From Ruminococcaceae bacterium UBA3323 (GTDB taxonomy: Bacteria > Bacillota > Clostridia > Oscillospirales > Acutalibacteraceae), in the NCBI GenBank assembly GCA_002361935.1, contig DESD01000062.1, positions 1-29,627 of the forward strand: a stretch of 29,627 bases of DNA. The letters are read 5' to 3'. A program made the position numbers and the translations under genes. Below the pieces are notes generated by a model that searched no databases, was not told where the DNA came from, and saw nothing but the letters and a program-made list of their open reading frames with translations. This document shows, in pieces, positions 23,595 through 29,627 of this stretch. How positions within the stretch are numbered: position 1 is the stretch's first letter; each line of letters begins with the position of its first letter.

Positions 23595-25304
23595 ATGGCA
23601 AAAAAAGAATTAAATGATGATTTATTTGCCGGCGCTTCTATTTCAGACAGCGGCAAAAAATCCAAAAAAGAAAAGAATCCCAAAAAGGGCAAAAAATCAA
23701 AGAAAGGCATTTCCGCTAACACTGCAAAGGTTATCAAATCTGTTGTTGCAGCCGTTATTGTTGTTGCTCTTCTTGTAACCTATGTTGCAACAGGCCTTGT
23801 AAGAAAAGGCTTTGTTCATTCAACGCTTCAGTGGACAACGTATTTAACAGCCGTTACCATCAAAAATGATGACGGTGATAAAATCAGCGTTCCTGTATCA
23901 ACTTATAATTATTACTATGCATTAACTTATAATAACTTGAAGCAGCGTCAGGAAGCAGCCAATGATCCTGATAGTGAAAACAGTGCTTTGTTAGAGCTTC
24001 TCGGTTTACTTGATGAGCCGATTGATGCTGATTTCTCCAAGCCGCTTTCCAAGCAGACAACAACAAATGACGATGGTGATACAATTACATGGCAAAAATA
24101 TGTTTATGATGAAGTTATTGATTCTATTGAAGAAACTTACACATATTACCTTGCCGCTGTAAAAGCAAATGACGGTCAGGAGCCGGAGATTACAACCACT
24201 CAGCAATCAGAACTCGAAAGCACACTCAGCGAATACAGAGAAGCAGCAGAAAAGTATGGCTATAAGCTGTCTGCTTATCTTGTTGCAGTAATGGGTAAGG
24301 GTGTCACAGAACAGGTATTCCGCCGTGAAGCTGTTCGTTCCTATATTGCAGACAACTATAAATCCGAAATCAGTTCCGAAAAGATTACTATTGAGCATAC
24401 TGATGAGGATTATGATAAGTACAGAAAAGAAAATGCCGATAAATTAAAGACAGTTAATGTAAGAATTTTTGAAGCTCAGAATGAAAAGGATGCCAAAGCA
24501 TTTGCAGGTGAATTAAACAGCGATGCTTCAAACTTTACAGAGCTTGCAGTAAAGTATGCTGCAGACGGTGATTTCAATAAGGAATATTATTCTGATGATT
24601 CCGCTTCAACACAGCTTTACGGAACAAGAGACTTTTTCACAAAGAGCGCTTATTCCATTGCAAACCCCGATGATGCAAGCAAGGATGATGAGGATAAAAC
24701 GTATGCCGGTCTTGATTGGCTCTTTAGCTCTGATAGAAAAACAGGCGAGATAAAGCAGTTTTCAAATACGGTTGTTTACATTCTTTCTCCTGCAGCTGAG
24801 CCGAAAAACAATGCAGTAAATATTCGTCATATTCTTGTTTCTCCGAAGGATGATCCGTCATCTGCCTCAAAGGCTTCTGCCGCAGAATGGGCTGCTGCCA
24901 AGAAACAGGCAGAGGAAATTCTCGATAAGTTCAATGATAGCAAGAAAACTGCCGATGATTTTGCAGCACTTGCCAAGGAATATACCGTAGATCCCGGCTC
25001 AAAGGAAACCGGCGGCCTTTATTCGGATGTTGCACCCGGTAAGATGGTTACAACCTTTAACAACTGGTGCTTTGCAGATGGCAGAAAAGCCGGAGATACA
25101 GGCATTGTTCAGTCCGAATCAGGTTACCACGTTATGTATTTGGATTCAGAATCAAAAACTCCGATTTGGAAGTCTTTTGCAATATCACAGCTTGATGAAA
25201 GTGAAACTGTTTTAAAAACAGAACAGCTTGAAGAAGAATATAATGCAAAGGTGAATTGGTTCGGTTCTCGCTATTTTGAAATTGATACGGATATAGACAG
25301 ATAA
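23595..25304 (+). CDS. Membrane-anchored parvulin peptidyl-prolyl isomerase (PpiC/PrsA-like), paralogue
   Basis: 569 residues. The cytoplasmic tail (1-43) is strongly basic, nearly all Lys in 21-37, in contrast to the acidic tail of its upstream paralogue. One membrane helix (about 46-67) is followed by an external SurA-like helical region and a PpiC domain at about 408-512 (Ile-Arg-His-Ile-Leu-Val-Ser, Gly-Gly-Leu-Tyr, and Ser-Gly-Tyr-His-Val-Met). The two copies share the Asp-Asp-Pro-Ser-x-Ala-Ser insertion after the first PpiC strand and the Ala-Glu-Trp-x-Ala-Ala helix, showing common origin. No lipobox or signal peptidase site is evident, so it should stay membrane-anchored. A terminator follows. 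Confidence 0.85.
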   Translation: MAKKELNDDLFAGASISDSGKKSKKEKNPKKGKKSKKGISANTAKVIKSVVAAVIVVALLVTYVATGLVRKGFVHSTLQWTTYLTAVTIKNDDGDKISVPVSTYNYYYALTYNNLKQRQEAANDPDSENSALLELLGLLDEPIDADFSKPLSKQTTTNDDGDTITWQKYVYDEVIDSIEETYTYYLAAVKANDGQEPEITTTQQSELESTLSEYREAAEKYGYKLSAYLVAVMGKGVTEQVFRREAVRSYIADNYKSEISSEKITIEHTDEDYDKYRKENADKLKTVNVRIFEAQNEKDAKAFAGELNSDASNFTELAVKYAADGDFNKEYYSDDSASTQLYGTRDFFTKSAYSIANPDDASKDDEDKTYAGLDWLFSSDRKTGEIKQFSNTVVYILSPAAEPKNNAVNIRHILVSPKDDPSSASKASAAEWAAAKKQAEEILDKFNDSKKTADDFAALAKEYTVDPGSKETGGLYSDVAPGKMVTTFNNWCFADGRKAGDTGIVQSESGYHVMYLDSESKTPIWKSFAISQLDESETVLKTEQLEEEYNAKVNWFGSRYFEIDTDIDR

Positions 25305-25313
25305 TGATTTCAG

Positions 25314-25341
25314 AGAGGCTGCATTCTTTGCGGCCTCTTTT
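25314..25341 (+). terminator. Terminator after the second parvulin gene
   Basis: Nine-pair stem AGAGGCTGC/GCGGCCTCT (one T-G pair) with a 7-base loop and TTTT at its end. The T-run is short, so read-through into the next gene is possible. Confidence 0.6.
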
Positions 25342-25367
25342 GAGTGTTATTGTTTAAGAGGAATTAA

Positions 25368-25607
25368 ATGAACGATTATAACGCTACTGATGTAGAATTA
25401 TTAAAAGAAAAAATTTCAAGGCTTATGGCGGCTCTTGAGGATGTTAATTTTGAATGCCAAAGGCTTGAAATTATCAATTCTAATCTTGATTTTCAGCTTA
25501 AGGAAGCAACAAGAGAGCTTAATCAGAATATAGCTGTTCTGCAGGCTCTTGAAGAAGAAAATGAAGAATTAAAAAAGAAATTGCAGGAATATCAAAATGG
25601 AATATAA
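25368..25607 (+). CDS. Small coiled-coil protein
   Basis: 79 residues, unrecognised beyond its structure. An almost uninterrupted heptad pattern runs over ~8-75 (Leu, Ile and Met at a/d positions, Glu/Lys rich), giving a short parallel coiled coil; no membrane segment or Cys. AGAGGAAT precedes the ATG. Its last 11 bases overlap the start of the fumarase beta gene in another frame, so translation of the two is coupled. That position is where a fumarase alpha subunit normally sits, but the sequence has nothing of an Fe-S enzyme. It resembles small ZapA/ZapB- or YabA-like coiled-coil proteins only in general character. Confidence 0.6.
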   Translation: MNDYNATDVELLKEKISRLMAALEDVNFECQRLEIINSNLDFQLKEATRELNQNIAVLQALEEENEELKKKLQEYQNGI

Positions 25608-26124
25608 TCTGAATGTAAATCAGCTTCGTGAATATACAAAAAGGCTTAGGGCAGGGGATAGAGTTGTTCTTTCCGGAAGAGTTTATACCTCCCGTGATGC
25701 GGCTCATAAAAGAATTACAGAGGCAATTGAAAACGGAAAAGCGCTCCCTTATGATTTAAAGGATGCAGTTATATATTATGCAGGTCCTACTCCTGCACCG
25801 GAGGGACTTGCCGTCGGCTCCTGCGGTCCTACAACCTCAAGCCGTATGGATGTTTTTGCTCCTCTGCTGCTTGATAAGGGCGTAGTAGCAATGGTGGGCA
25901 AGGGTGAAAGGAATAAAGCCGTATGCGATGCTATTGTACGAAATAATGCCGTTTACCTTTGTGCTATCGGCGGCGCAGGTGCACTTGCCTCAAAATGTAT
26001 TAAAAGCTGTAAGGTCATAGCCTATGATGATCTTGGCTGTGAATCTGTTAAAGAACTGATGTTTGAGAATTTTCCGCTGACAGTAGCTGTGGATTGTTCG
26101 GGCGGAAATATTTTTGAAAGATAA
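25597..26124 (+). CDS. Class I fumarate hydratase beta subunit / Fe-S hydro-lyase beta domain
   Basis: 175 residues, the normal size for the beta (C-terminal) subunit of two-subunit class I fumarase or L-tartrate dehydratase, which interconvert fumarate and malate (or act on tartrate). Family blocks are clear: Gly-Arg-Val-Tyr-Thr-Ser-Arg-Asp-Ala-Ala-His-Lys-Arg (about 27-39), Tyr-Tyr-Ala-Gly-Pro-Thr-Pro-Ala-Pro, Gly-Pro-Thr-Thr-Ser-Ser-Arg-Met-Asp, Gly-Lys-Gly and Gly-Gly-Ala-Gly-Ala-Leu. The beta part supplies substrate-binding residues, while the 4Fe-4S cluster is on the alpha subunit. No alpha gene lies in the window, and the upstream gene is a small coiled-coil protein. Either alpha is elsewhere or this is a specialised homologue. 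A terminator follows. Confidence 0.88.
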   Translation: MEYNLNVNQLREYTKRLRAGDRVVLSGRVYTSRDAAHKRITEAIENGKALPYDLKDAVIYYAGPTPAPEGLAVGSCGPTTSSRMDVFAPLLLDKGVVAMVGKGERNKAVCDAIVRNNAVYLCAIGGAGALASKCIKSCKVIAYDDLGCESVKELMFENFPLTVAVDCSGGNIFER

Positions 26125-26129
26125 AAAGT

Positions 26130-26178
26130 GATATGCATCCCAATAGTCAGATAACTTTAGAGGTGCATATCGTTTTTT
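26130..26178. terminator. Bidirectional terminator between fumarase beta and sigK fragment
   Basis: Ten-pair stem GATATGCATC/GGTGCATATC (one wobble pair) around a 22-base loop. TTTTTT lies at 26173-26178 on the plus strand and AAAAA at 26124-26128 gives a U-run on the minus transcript. It serves two convergent genes. Confidence 0.75.
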
Positions 26179-26605
26179 AGTTTTTATCCACTTTGTTTTT
26201 TATATCATTCAAAACCTTTTTTTCGATTCTTGAAACATAGCTTCTGCTTATGTTAAGCCGCTGTGCAACTTCGCGTTGTGTCAGCGGTTTTTTGTTGTCA
26301 AGCCCGTATCTTAAAATGATGATTTCTTTTTCCCGCTCATCCTCCATGTTTTCAATGATTTTAGAAACCTTTTCCCACTTGATTTTTGTTTCCAAATCTT
26401 CAGCCAAATCCCTGCTGTCGCTTATTGTTTCCTGAATTGTAAGTGGGTTGCCGTCTTTATCCATTTCCAGGGAATCACCAAGATAAACATCGGTCGCATT
26501 CTTTCTTATATTGCGAAAATGCATTAGTATTTCATTCGCTATCCGCTCGTAGTGGCTCTTTAGCATTTGCTGAAACTTCTTCTTGATTGATTTCAAATTC
26601 TTCAT
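26177..26605 (-). CDS. sigK: Sporulation sigma factor SigK, C-terminal half (gene interrupted by intervening element)
   Basis: The part from about 26536 down to 26177 encodes the C-terminal half of sigma-K: Asn-Glu-Ile-Leu-Met-His-Phe-Arg, matching Asn-Glu-Ile-Leu-Met-His-Leu-Arg of B. subtilis SigK, a Gly-Asp-Ser-Leu-x3-Lys-Asp-Gly-Asn block, then region 4 (Arg-Glu-Lys-Glu-Ile-Ile-Ile-Leu-Arg-Tyr-Gly-Leu ... Thr-Gln-Arg-Glu-Val-Ala ... Ser-Arg-Ser-Tyr-Val-Ser-Arg-Ile-Glu-Lys) that reads the -35 box. Region 2, which reads the -10 box, is missing. The frame continues upstream to an ATG at 26605, but those ~23 codons overlap the recombinase gene and are not SigK-like. In B. subtilis and some clostridia sigK is split here and rejoined in the mother cell late in sporulation. 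The N-terminal half should lie beyond the right edge. Confidence 0.88.
   Translation of the reverse strand: MKNLKSIKKKFQQMLKSHYERIANEILMHFRNIRKNATDVYLGDSLEMDKDGNPLTIQETISDSRDLAEDLETKIKWEKVSKIIENMEDEREKEIIILRYGLDNKKPLTQREVAQRLNISRSYVSRIEKKVLNDIKNKVDKN
26532..26536 (-). other. Probable attachment core AATGA at the sigK-element junction
   Basis: On the minus strand AATGA encodes Asn-Glu of SigK and contains the TGA stop of the recombinase. From memory, AATGA is also the repeated core where the B. subtilis skin element recombines in sigK. SigK similarity starts exactly here. The partner core should lie at the other end of the element, outside the window. Confidence 0.6.
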
Positions 26606-28268
26606 CCGTGTTCATATAAACCTGAACATCTTCGCCGTCAAATTCAATACGCTTTATGAATGTTCTTAATGCAACTCGCTTTTGTTCAATACTCATTTCA
26701 TCAAATGTGCTTGAAAAGTTTTCAAGTGTTGACTTCAGAATTTCAAGATTAAGGTCTGATAAATTCTGATTGTCTATTGCAATTCGATTTTCATTTATCT
26801 GTATTTCAATCGTTTCATTCTCTGCGGATAAACGATTGATTTTTTCTTTTATCAGACTGTCGGCAGAAGTGCTGTCAGCACTTGTTATACTTTCAATCAG
26901 TCTTTCAATGTCTTGGTTGTTCTTATTTAAGACTTTTTCAAGGTTGGCAATGTTGTTTCTGTATTCTTTTACGGAATCGGTCAGTTTTCTTTCCATTGAT
27001 TTTAATTGCGTACTGAATTCTGATTTATCAATGGTAAGATTTTTGATTTCATCACAAATGGCTTTATCAAGTTTATTGCCGTTTACTCGTTTGCAATCAC
27101 AAATAACACTTTTGCTTTTTTCTTTCGTTTCGCAAAGATAGTCATAAATCAATTCACCATCTGCATTCTTTCTTTGTGTGAGTTTTGGTCGCATAAAAGC
27201 ACCGCACTTTGCACAATGTAAAATTCCTGAAAGTAAGGCAACATTGCTTCTTGGTTTTCTGTATGCCTTTGAATTGTTTTGACTTAGCAATGTCTGAACG
27301 GTTATCCAGTCTTTGCTGTTTACTAATGGCTTGTGTTTTCCAACTGCTACAATCCATTCATTAAAGTCTTTGATTTTGTTTGCTTTGCCTACGGTCTGTG
27401 CGGTTTTGTTGTATGCCATAATTCCGTACTTACCGTCAAATTTGCTTTCTTCTGCATAAACTGAAATACCCTTGTCGTTGCAGTATTCAAGCATGGTTTT
27501 ATCGGCAGTTACATAAACAGGGTTAGTCAGCAGGGATCTAACTGAAAATCTTGTATAATCTTTTCCGTTTTTCGTTTTGATTTTGTTCTGCATTAAATAA
27601 GTTTCAACTTGGGTAAGTGATTTAGTTTCAAGGAATTTGGAATATATGAGTTTAACTGTTTTTGCTTCATCAGGGATTATATCAAGTTTAAATGCCTGTC
27701 TTTCCTTGCCGTCAAAGGTTATACTGCCAGTTATCTGTGTGCTTTTGTAGCCTGTGGGCGTAGTACCGCCAAGCCACCTGCCTGATTTAGCAAGCTCACG
27801 CATATTGTCCCTTATACGCTCGGCAATGGTTTCTCTTTCAAGTTGAGCAAATACCATTGTAATCTGAAGCATAGCTCTGCCCATACTTGTTGATGTGTCA
27901 AAGTTATCATTCTTTGATACAAATTCAACATTGTAATCTTGAAACTCATCATACATTGCAACAAAGTCGGAAAGGTTACGGCTGATTCTGTCCATTTTGT
28001 AACAGGCAACAATTTTGATTTCATTATTTCGGATAGCCTTGAGCATTTTCTGAAATTCAGGTCTGTTCGTGTTTTTACCTGAATAACCCTCATCTTCAAA
28101 AATCAGTATTTCATCTTCGCTCACACCTTCAAATTTGTTATTTATGAATTGCTTGCATAATTCAATCTGATTTTCAATGCTTTCGCCCTTACCTGTGAAT
28201 TTTGATTTTCTTGAATAAATCGCATATTTTCTCGGGTCTTTTTTGATTGCTAATTCCTTATCTTCCAT
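26532..28268 (-). CDS. Large serine recombinase of the sigK intervening element (SpoIVCA-like)
   Basis: 578 residues. The N-terminal resolvase domain (about 15-165) carries Tyr-Ser-Arg-Lys-Ser with presumed nucleophile Ser22, Asp-Arg-Ile-Ser-Arg near 98 and the Gln-Leu-Glu-Arg-Glu-Thr-Ile-Ala-Glu-Arg helix. A recombinase domain follows (about 180-300), then a zinc ribbon (Cys-Ala-Lys-Cys near 356, later Cys and Cys-Asp-Cys) and a long coiled coil (about 425-515). Start ATG 28268 follows AAGGAG. The gene ends inside the AATGA core of the sigK junction and reads in the same direction as the sigK fragment. By position it should carry out precise excision rejoining sigK, as SpoIVCA does in B. subtilis. 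Its promoter looks sigma-A type, not obviously sigma-E, so mother-cell timing is not proven. It is related to the recombinase at 649-2253. Confidence 0.9.
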   Translation of the reverse strand: MEDKELAIKKDPRKYAIYSRKSKFTGKGESIENQIELCKQFINNKFEGVSEDEILIFEDEGYSGKNTNRPEFQKMLKAIRNNEIKIVACYKMDRISRNLSDFVAMYDEFQDYNVEFVSKNDNFDTSTSMGRAMLQITMVFAQLERETIAERIRDNMRELAKSGRWLGGTTPTGYKSTQITGSITFDGKERQAFKLDIIPDEAKTVKLIYSKFLETKSLTQVETYLMQNKIKTKNGKDYTRFSVRSLLTNPVYVTADKTMLEYCNDKGISVYAEESKFDGKYGIMAYNKTAQTVGKANKIKDFNEWIVAVGKHKPLVNSKDWITVQTLLSQNNSKAYRKPRSNVALLSGILHCAKCGAFMRPKLTQRKNADGELIYDYLCETKEKSKSVICDCKRVNGNKLDKAICDEIKNLTIDKSEFSTQLKSMERKLTDSVKEYRNNIANLEKVLNKNNQDIERLIESITSADSTSADSLIKEKINRLSAENETIEIQINENRIAIDNQNLSDLNLEILKSTLENFSSTFDEMSIEQKRVALRTFIKRIEFDGEDVQVYMNTDEEFEINQEEVSANAKEPLRADSE

Positions 28269-28281
28269 TTAATACTCCTTG

Positions 28282-28307
28282 TTGAAAATATTTCAATGCT
28301 AACATTG
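28282..28307. repeat. Two overlapping palindromes in the recombinase leader
   Basis: TTGAAA-ATA-TTTCAA (28282-28296) overlaps CAATG-CTAA-CATTG (28294-28307). Both lie between the recombinase promoter (28326-28354) and its ATG, so they are candidate operators controlling the recombinase. No regulator is assigned. Confidence 0.4.
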
Positions 28308-28325
28308 CGGACTTTCTACAAACTT

Positions 28326-28354
28326 ATTATAAATCAAATTTGTTGAAAAAGCAA
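28326..28354 (-). promoter_or_regulatory. Promoter of the sigK-element recombinase
   Basis: On the minus strand TTGCTT (28354-28349) and perfect TATAAT (28331-28326) are spaced 17 bases. The match is to the vegetative sigma-A consensus; I did not find a convincing sigma-E type -10/-35 pair. Confidence 0.6.
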
Positions 28355-28375
28355 AAAGAATTTAATAAAAGCATA

Positions 28376-28409
28376 AAAAATTCCGCCAATGACCTAAATT
28401 CATTGACGG
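28376..28409 (-). terminator. Terminator of the Xre repressor
   Basis: Stem CCGTCAATGA/TCATTGGCGG on the minus strand (one mismatch), 7-base loop, followed by AATTTTTTATG. It ends the repressor transcript just upstream of the recombinase promoter; on the plus strand TTTTTG also follows. Confidence 0.7.
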
Positions 28410-28420
28410 TTTTTGTTTAA

Positions 28421-28720
28421 TTAATCTTTATTTTTCATACATTCAATAAGTTCATTTAAAACAGTTACCTGCTTAGGACTAAGCCCAGAAACTTGAAGTG
28501 TTGATGTTTCATCTAATCCTAAAAGATAGTCAGAAGAAACATTAAATAGTTTTGAAAGCTCTACTATATAGTTAGTTGATGGGACAGAAAGTCCCATTTC
28601 CCAAGCGTTGATACTTGAACGAGTAAGTCCTAATTTTCGTGCTAAATCGGCTTGCGTCAAATCTTGTTTTTCTCTTAATAGCTTTATTTTTGAAGAAAGT
28701 GAAAATAAATTTTGTGGCAT
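28421..28720 (-). CDS. Xre/Cro-family repressor of the sigK element
   Basis: 99 residues. A phage-repressor type HTH covers ~8-65: Ile-Lys-Leu-Leu-Arg-Glu-Lys, Leu-Thr-Gln-Ala-Asp-Leu-Ala-Arg-Lys-Leu-Gly-Leu, Thr-Arg-Ser-Ser-Ile-Asn-Ala-Trp-Glu-Met-Gly (recognition helix) and Asp-Tyr-Leu-Leu-Gly-Leu. The short C-terminal helix pair (about 75-97) may dimerise; there is no protease or metal motif. AGGGGTG precedes the start. It is divergent from the small gene at 28861, with two inverted repeats between them that are likely its operators, so it probably represses that accessory operon and perhaps itself. No LexA-like cleavage site is seen. Confidence 0.85.
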   Translation of the reverse strand: MPQNLFSLSSKIKLLREKQDLTQADLARKLGLTRSSINAWEMGLSVPSTNYIVELSKLFNVSSDYLLGLDETSTLQVSGLSPKQVTVLNELIECMKNKD

Positions 28721-28733
28721 AATAACACCCCTA

Positions 28734-28783
28734 TTGATTAATATATACTAATCAAATTGATTTTACATTATCAAAATGATAAT
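28734..28783. promoter_or_regulatory. Paired inverted repeats, probable Xre operators
   Basis: Two inverted repeats: TTGATTA-N8-TAATCAA (28734-28755) and ATTATCA-AAA-TGATAAT (28767-28783). They lie between the repressor start and the divergent promoter. The arm sequences are related (TGATTA and TGATAA), as expected for one protein binding both. Confidence 0.55.
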
Positions 28784-28788
28784 TGTAA

Positions 28789-28818
28789 TTGACAACGATT
28801 AGAGCTTTATGCTATTAT
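28789..28818 (+). promoter_or_regulatory. Promoter of the accessory gene operon
   Basis: Perfect TTGACA (28789-28794) and TATTAT (28813-28818), spacing 18, about 42 bases upstream of the ATG at 28861. The adjacent operators suggest repression by the Xre protein. Confidence 0.65.
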
Positions 28819-28860
28819 TTGATTGTATTCGACTAATTGATTTAATAATGGAGGATTTTT

Positions 28861-29025
28861 ATGAGAGAATATTTAATTACTTTTACTGTAAATAGTAAAA
28901 GATATCAGCAAACAATTAATGCTTCAAGTCCAACTGATGCCAAAAGAGCAATTTTATCTCAGTATAGCGGACAACAAGTTGTAATTGTAAATTGTAAAGA
29001 TTTGAAAATGGGATATTATTGTTGA
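28861..29025 (+). CDS. Small protein of unknown function (54 aa)
   Basis: 54 residues, started by ATG with GGAGG 6 bases upstream. It reads as a compact alpha/beta unit: a beta strand (Arg-Glu-Tyr-Leu-Ile-Thr-Phe-Thr-Val), Ser-Pro-Thr-Asp-Ala-Lys-Arg-Ala-Ile helix, Gln-Tyr-Ser-Gly, then strand Val-Val-Ile-Val-Asn-Cys. This shape is common among tiny proteins carried by Bacillota mobile elements, but no function is known to me. It is first in an operon with the next two genes under the Xre-controlled promoter. Confidence 0.6.
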   Translation: MREYLITFTVNSKRYQQTINASSPTDAKRAILSQYSGQQVVIVNCKDLKMGYYC

Positions 29026-29038
29026 AAAAGGGGATATT

Positions 29039-29398
29039 ATGGACAAAAAGAAATTAGTAAAAATAATAGTATTAATTGTAATAGTTTTAATTGGATATAA
29101 AACTATTTTTGGTGGTAAATACGATACTGTGGAAGCTGATATGGCTAAGTACCAAGCTCAATCTGATATGGCATCTGGATTTTCAAAAGACGAAGTAGAT
29201 TTTGAAATTGTTGATGCGAAGAACAATGAAAAATTTATTTTAAAATGTAAGGCAAAATCTGAAAAAGCTAAAGAAATGTATAATGAAGTTTATGGAACTG
29301 ATATAGTATATTATGCTTATTCAGAGGGATATGGAAGTACTTATCACTATGCACTTGCAGATAATAAAAGCGAAGCAAAAGACAAAATTGATTGGTAA
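29039..29398 (+). CDS. Single-pass membrane or exported small protein of unknown function
   Basis: 119 residues. A Lys-rich start and one hydrophobic helix (about 7-24) act as a signal anchor; there is no lipobox Cys. The external part (about 25-119) is charged, with a Lys-Ala-Lys-Glu-Met-Tyr helix region and a Tyr-rich stretch near 90-105. GGGG lies 5 bases before the ATG, 13 bases after the preceding gene, so co-transcribed. Not recognised as any family. Confidence 0.6.
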   Translation: MDKKKLVKIIVLIVIVLIGYKTIFGGKYDTVEADMAKYQAQSDMASGFSKDEVDFEIVDAKNNEKFILKCKAKSEKAKEMYNEVYGTDIVYYAYSEGYGSTYHYALADNKSEAKDKIDW

Positions 29399-29448
29399 GC
29401 ATTGTACCAAGGCAAAATAATTAAAGAATAAGTTGGGAGTTTCAAATA

Positions 29449-29627
29449 ATGAAATATTGTAATAAGTGTAATACTCCTGCTTTTGATGAACAAAACTATT
29501 GTCAAAAGTGTGGAAATAATGAATTTGTTAAATCTGCCAATAAAGTTTCAAATATTGCAGAGAATGGCATAAAAGAAGAAAAAGCTAAAAATATTCTTGC
29601 AAACATAAAAGAATTTTTAACTATTAG
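29449..29627 (+). CDS. Zinc-ribbon protein, N-terminal part (3' end outside window)
   Basis: The frame runs off the window after ~59 codons. The first 22 residues hold two knuckles, Cys4-x2-Cys7 and Cys19-x2-Cys22 (Cys-Asn-Lys-Cys and Cys-Gln-Lys-Cys), a zinc-ribbon of the kind that heads many membrane proteins in Bacillota. The rest seen is charged and helical, with no membrane segment yet. GGGAG precedes the ATG. Same operon as the two genes upstream. Confidence 0.6.
   Translation, partial: MKYCNKCNTPAFDEQNYCQKCGNNEFVKSANKVSNIAENGIKEEKAKNILANIKEFLTI

Larger units (their letters stand above)
26532..29627 (-). mobile_element. Left end of a skin-like sigK intervening element (right end outside window)
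   Basis: From the sigK break point to the window edge the content is a large serine recombinase, an Xre repressor and small accessory genes, all of visibly lower GC than the central housekeeping region. This is the arrangement of sigK intervening elements excised by a SpoIVCA-type recombinase. It may also be a prophage remnant. Full length and N-terminal sigK junction are not visible. Confidence 0.72.

Noticed and set aside
26537..26605. N-terminal ~23 codons before the SigK-like part as a genuine short sigma factor start
   Set aside because: They overlap the recombinase coding sequence, are not SigK-like, and the product would lack region 2.

Overview
The window looks like the chromosome of an endospore-forming, gut-type Clostridia (Bacillota), possibly of the Ruminococcaceae/Oscillospiraceae kind. 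That placement is inferred from strong AGGAGG-like ribosome sites, occasional TTG/GTG starts, TTGACA/TATAAT promoters, an ECF S component, GPH sugar symporters, a TagF-like polymerase and a sigK locus. No rRNA, tRNA or CRISPR array was seen.

Layout. (1) 1-~2310 is the end of an integrated element: the tail of a DUF234 ATPase, then a large serine recombinase whose 3' end abuts the C-terminal part of feoB (to 3014). (2) 3066-6524 (minus) is a GT2 plus CDP-glycerol glycerophosphotransferase fusion for wall or capsule polymers. (3) 6757-15341 is a carbohydrate region: two GPH sugar symporters, an alpha/beta hydrolase overlapping the first, a PAP2 phosphatase, a membrane-anchored Xre regulator, and a GH127 beta-L-arabinofuranosidase. 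(4) 15461-19186 holds a small membrane protein and a vitamin B6 salvage cluster: a PdxR/MocR regulator divergent from pyridoxal kinase, then an ECF S component and a TatD-linked-type radical SAM protein. (5) 19267-21512 (minus) is an O-antigen ligase/polymerase-like protein followed by a DivIVA-like coiled-coil protein. (6) 21702-26124 has two tandem membrane-anchored parvulin (PpiC/PrsA-like) foldases, a small coiled-coil protein and a class I fumarase beta subunit with no alpha subunit beside it. (7) 26177-29627 is the C-terminal half of sigK (minus) abutting a second large serine recombinase, then an Xre repressor divergent from small accessory genes; the element runs off the right edge.

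The most notable point is that both ends of the window show the same architecture. A large serine recombinase of the SpoIVCA/TndX kind is co-directional with, and directly upstream of, the C-terminal fragment of a conserved host gene. At sigK the break falls at the Asn-Glu codons (AATGA) preceding ILMH, the position known for the Bacillus subtilis skin element. This therefore looks like a skin-like sigK intervening element, excised in the mother cell in known cases. At feoB the break lies next to the conserved Gly-x-Phe-Pro motif of the membrane gate. Excision there could restore an iron transporter, which would make it a second candidate reversible gene interruption. The other halves of both host genes lie outside the window.

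Other points: the PdxR-like regulator has Asn in place of the PLP-binding lysine; a 53-bp near-perfect hairpin lies beside the small membrane gene; and paired inverted repeats lie in the divergent repressor region of the sigK element.
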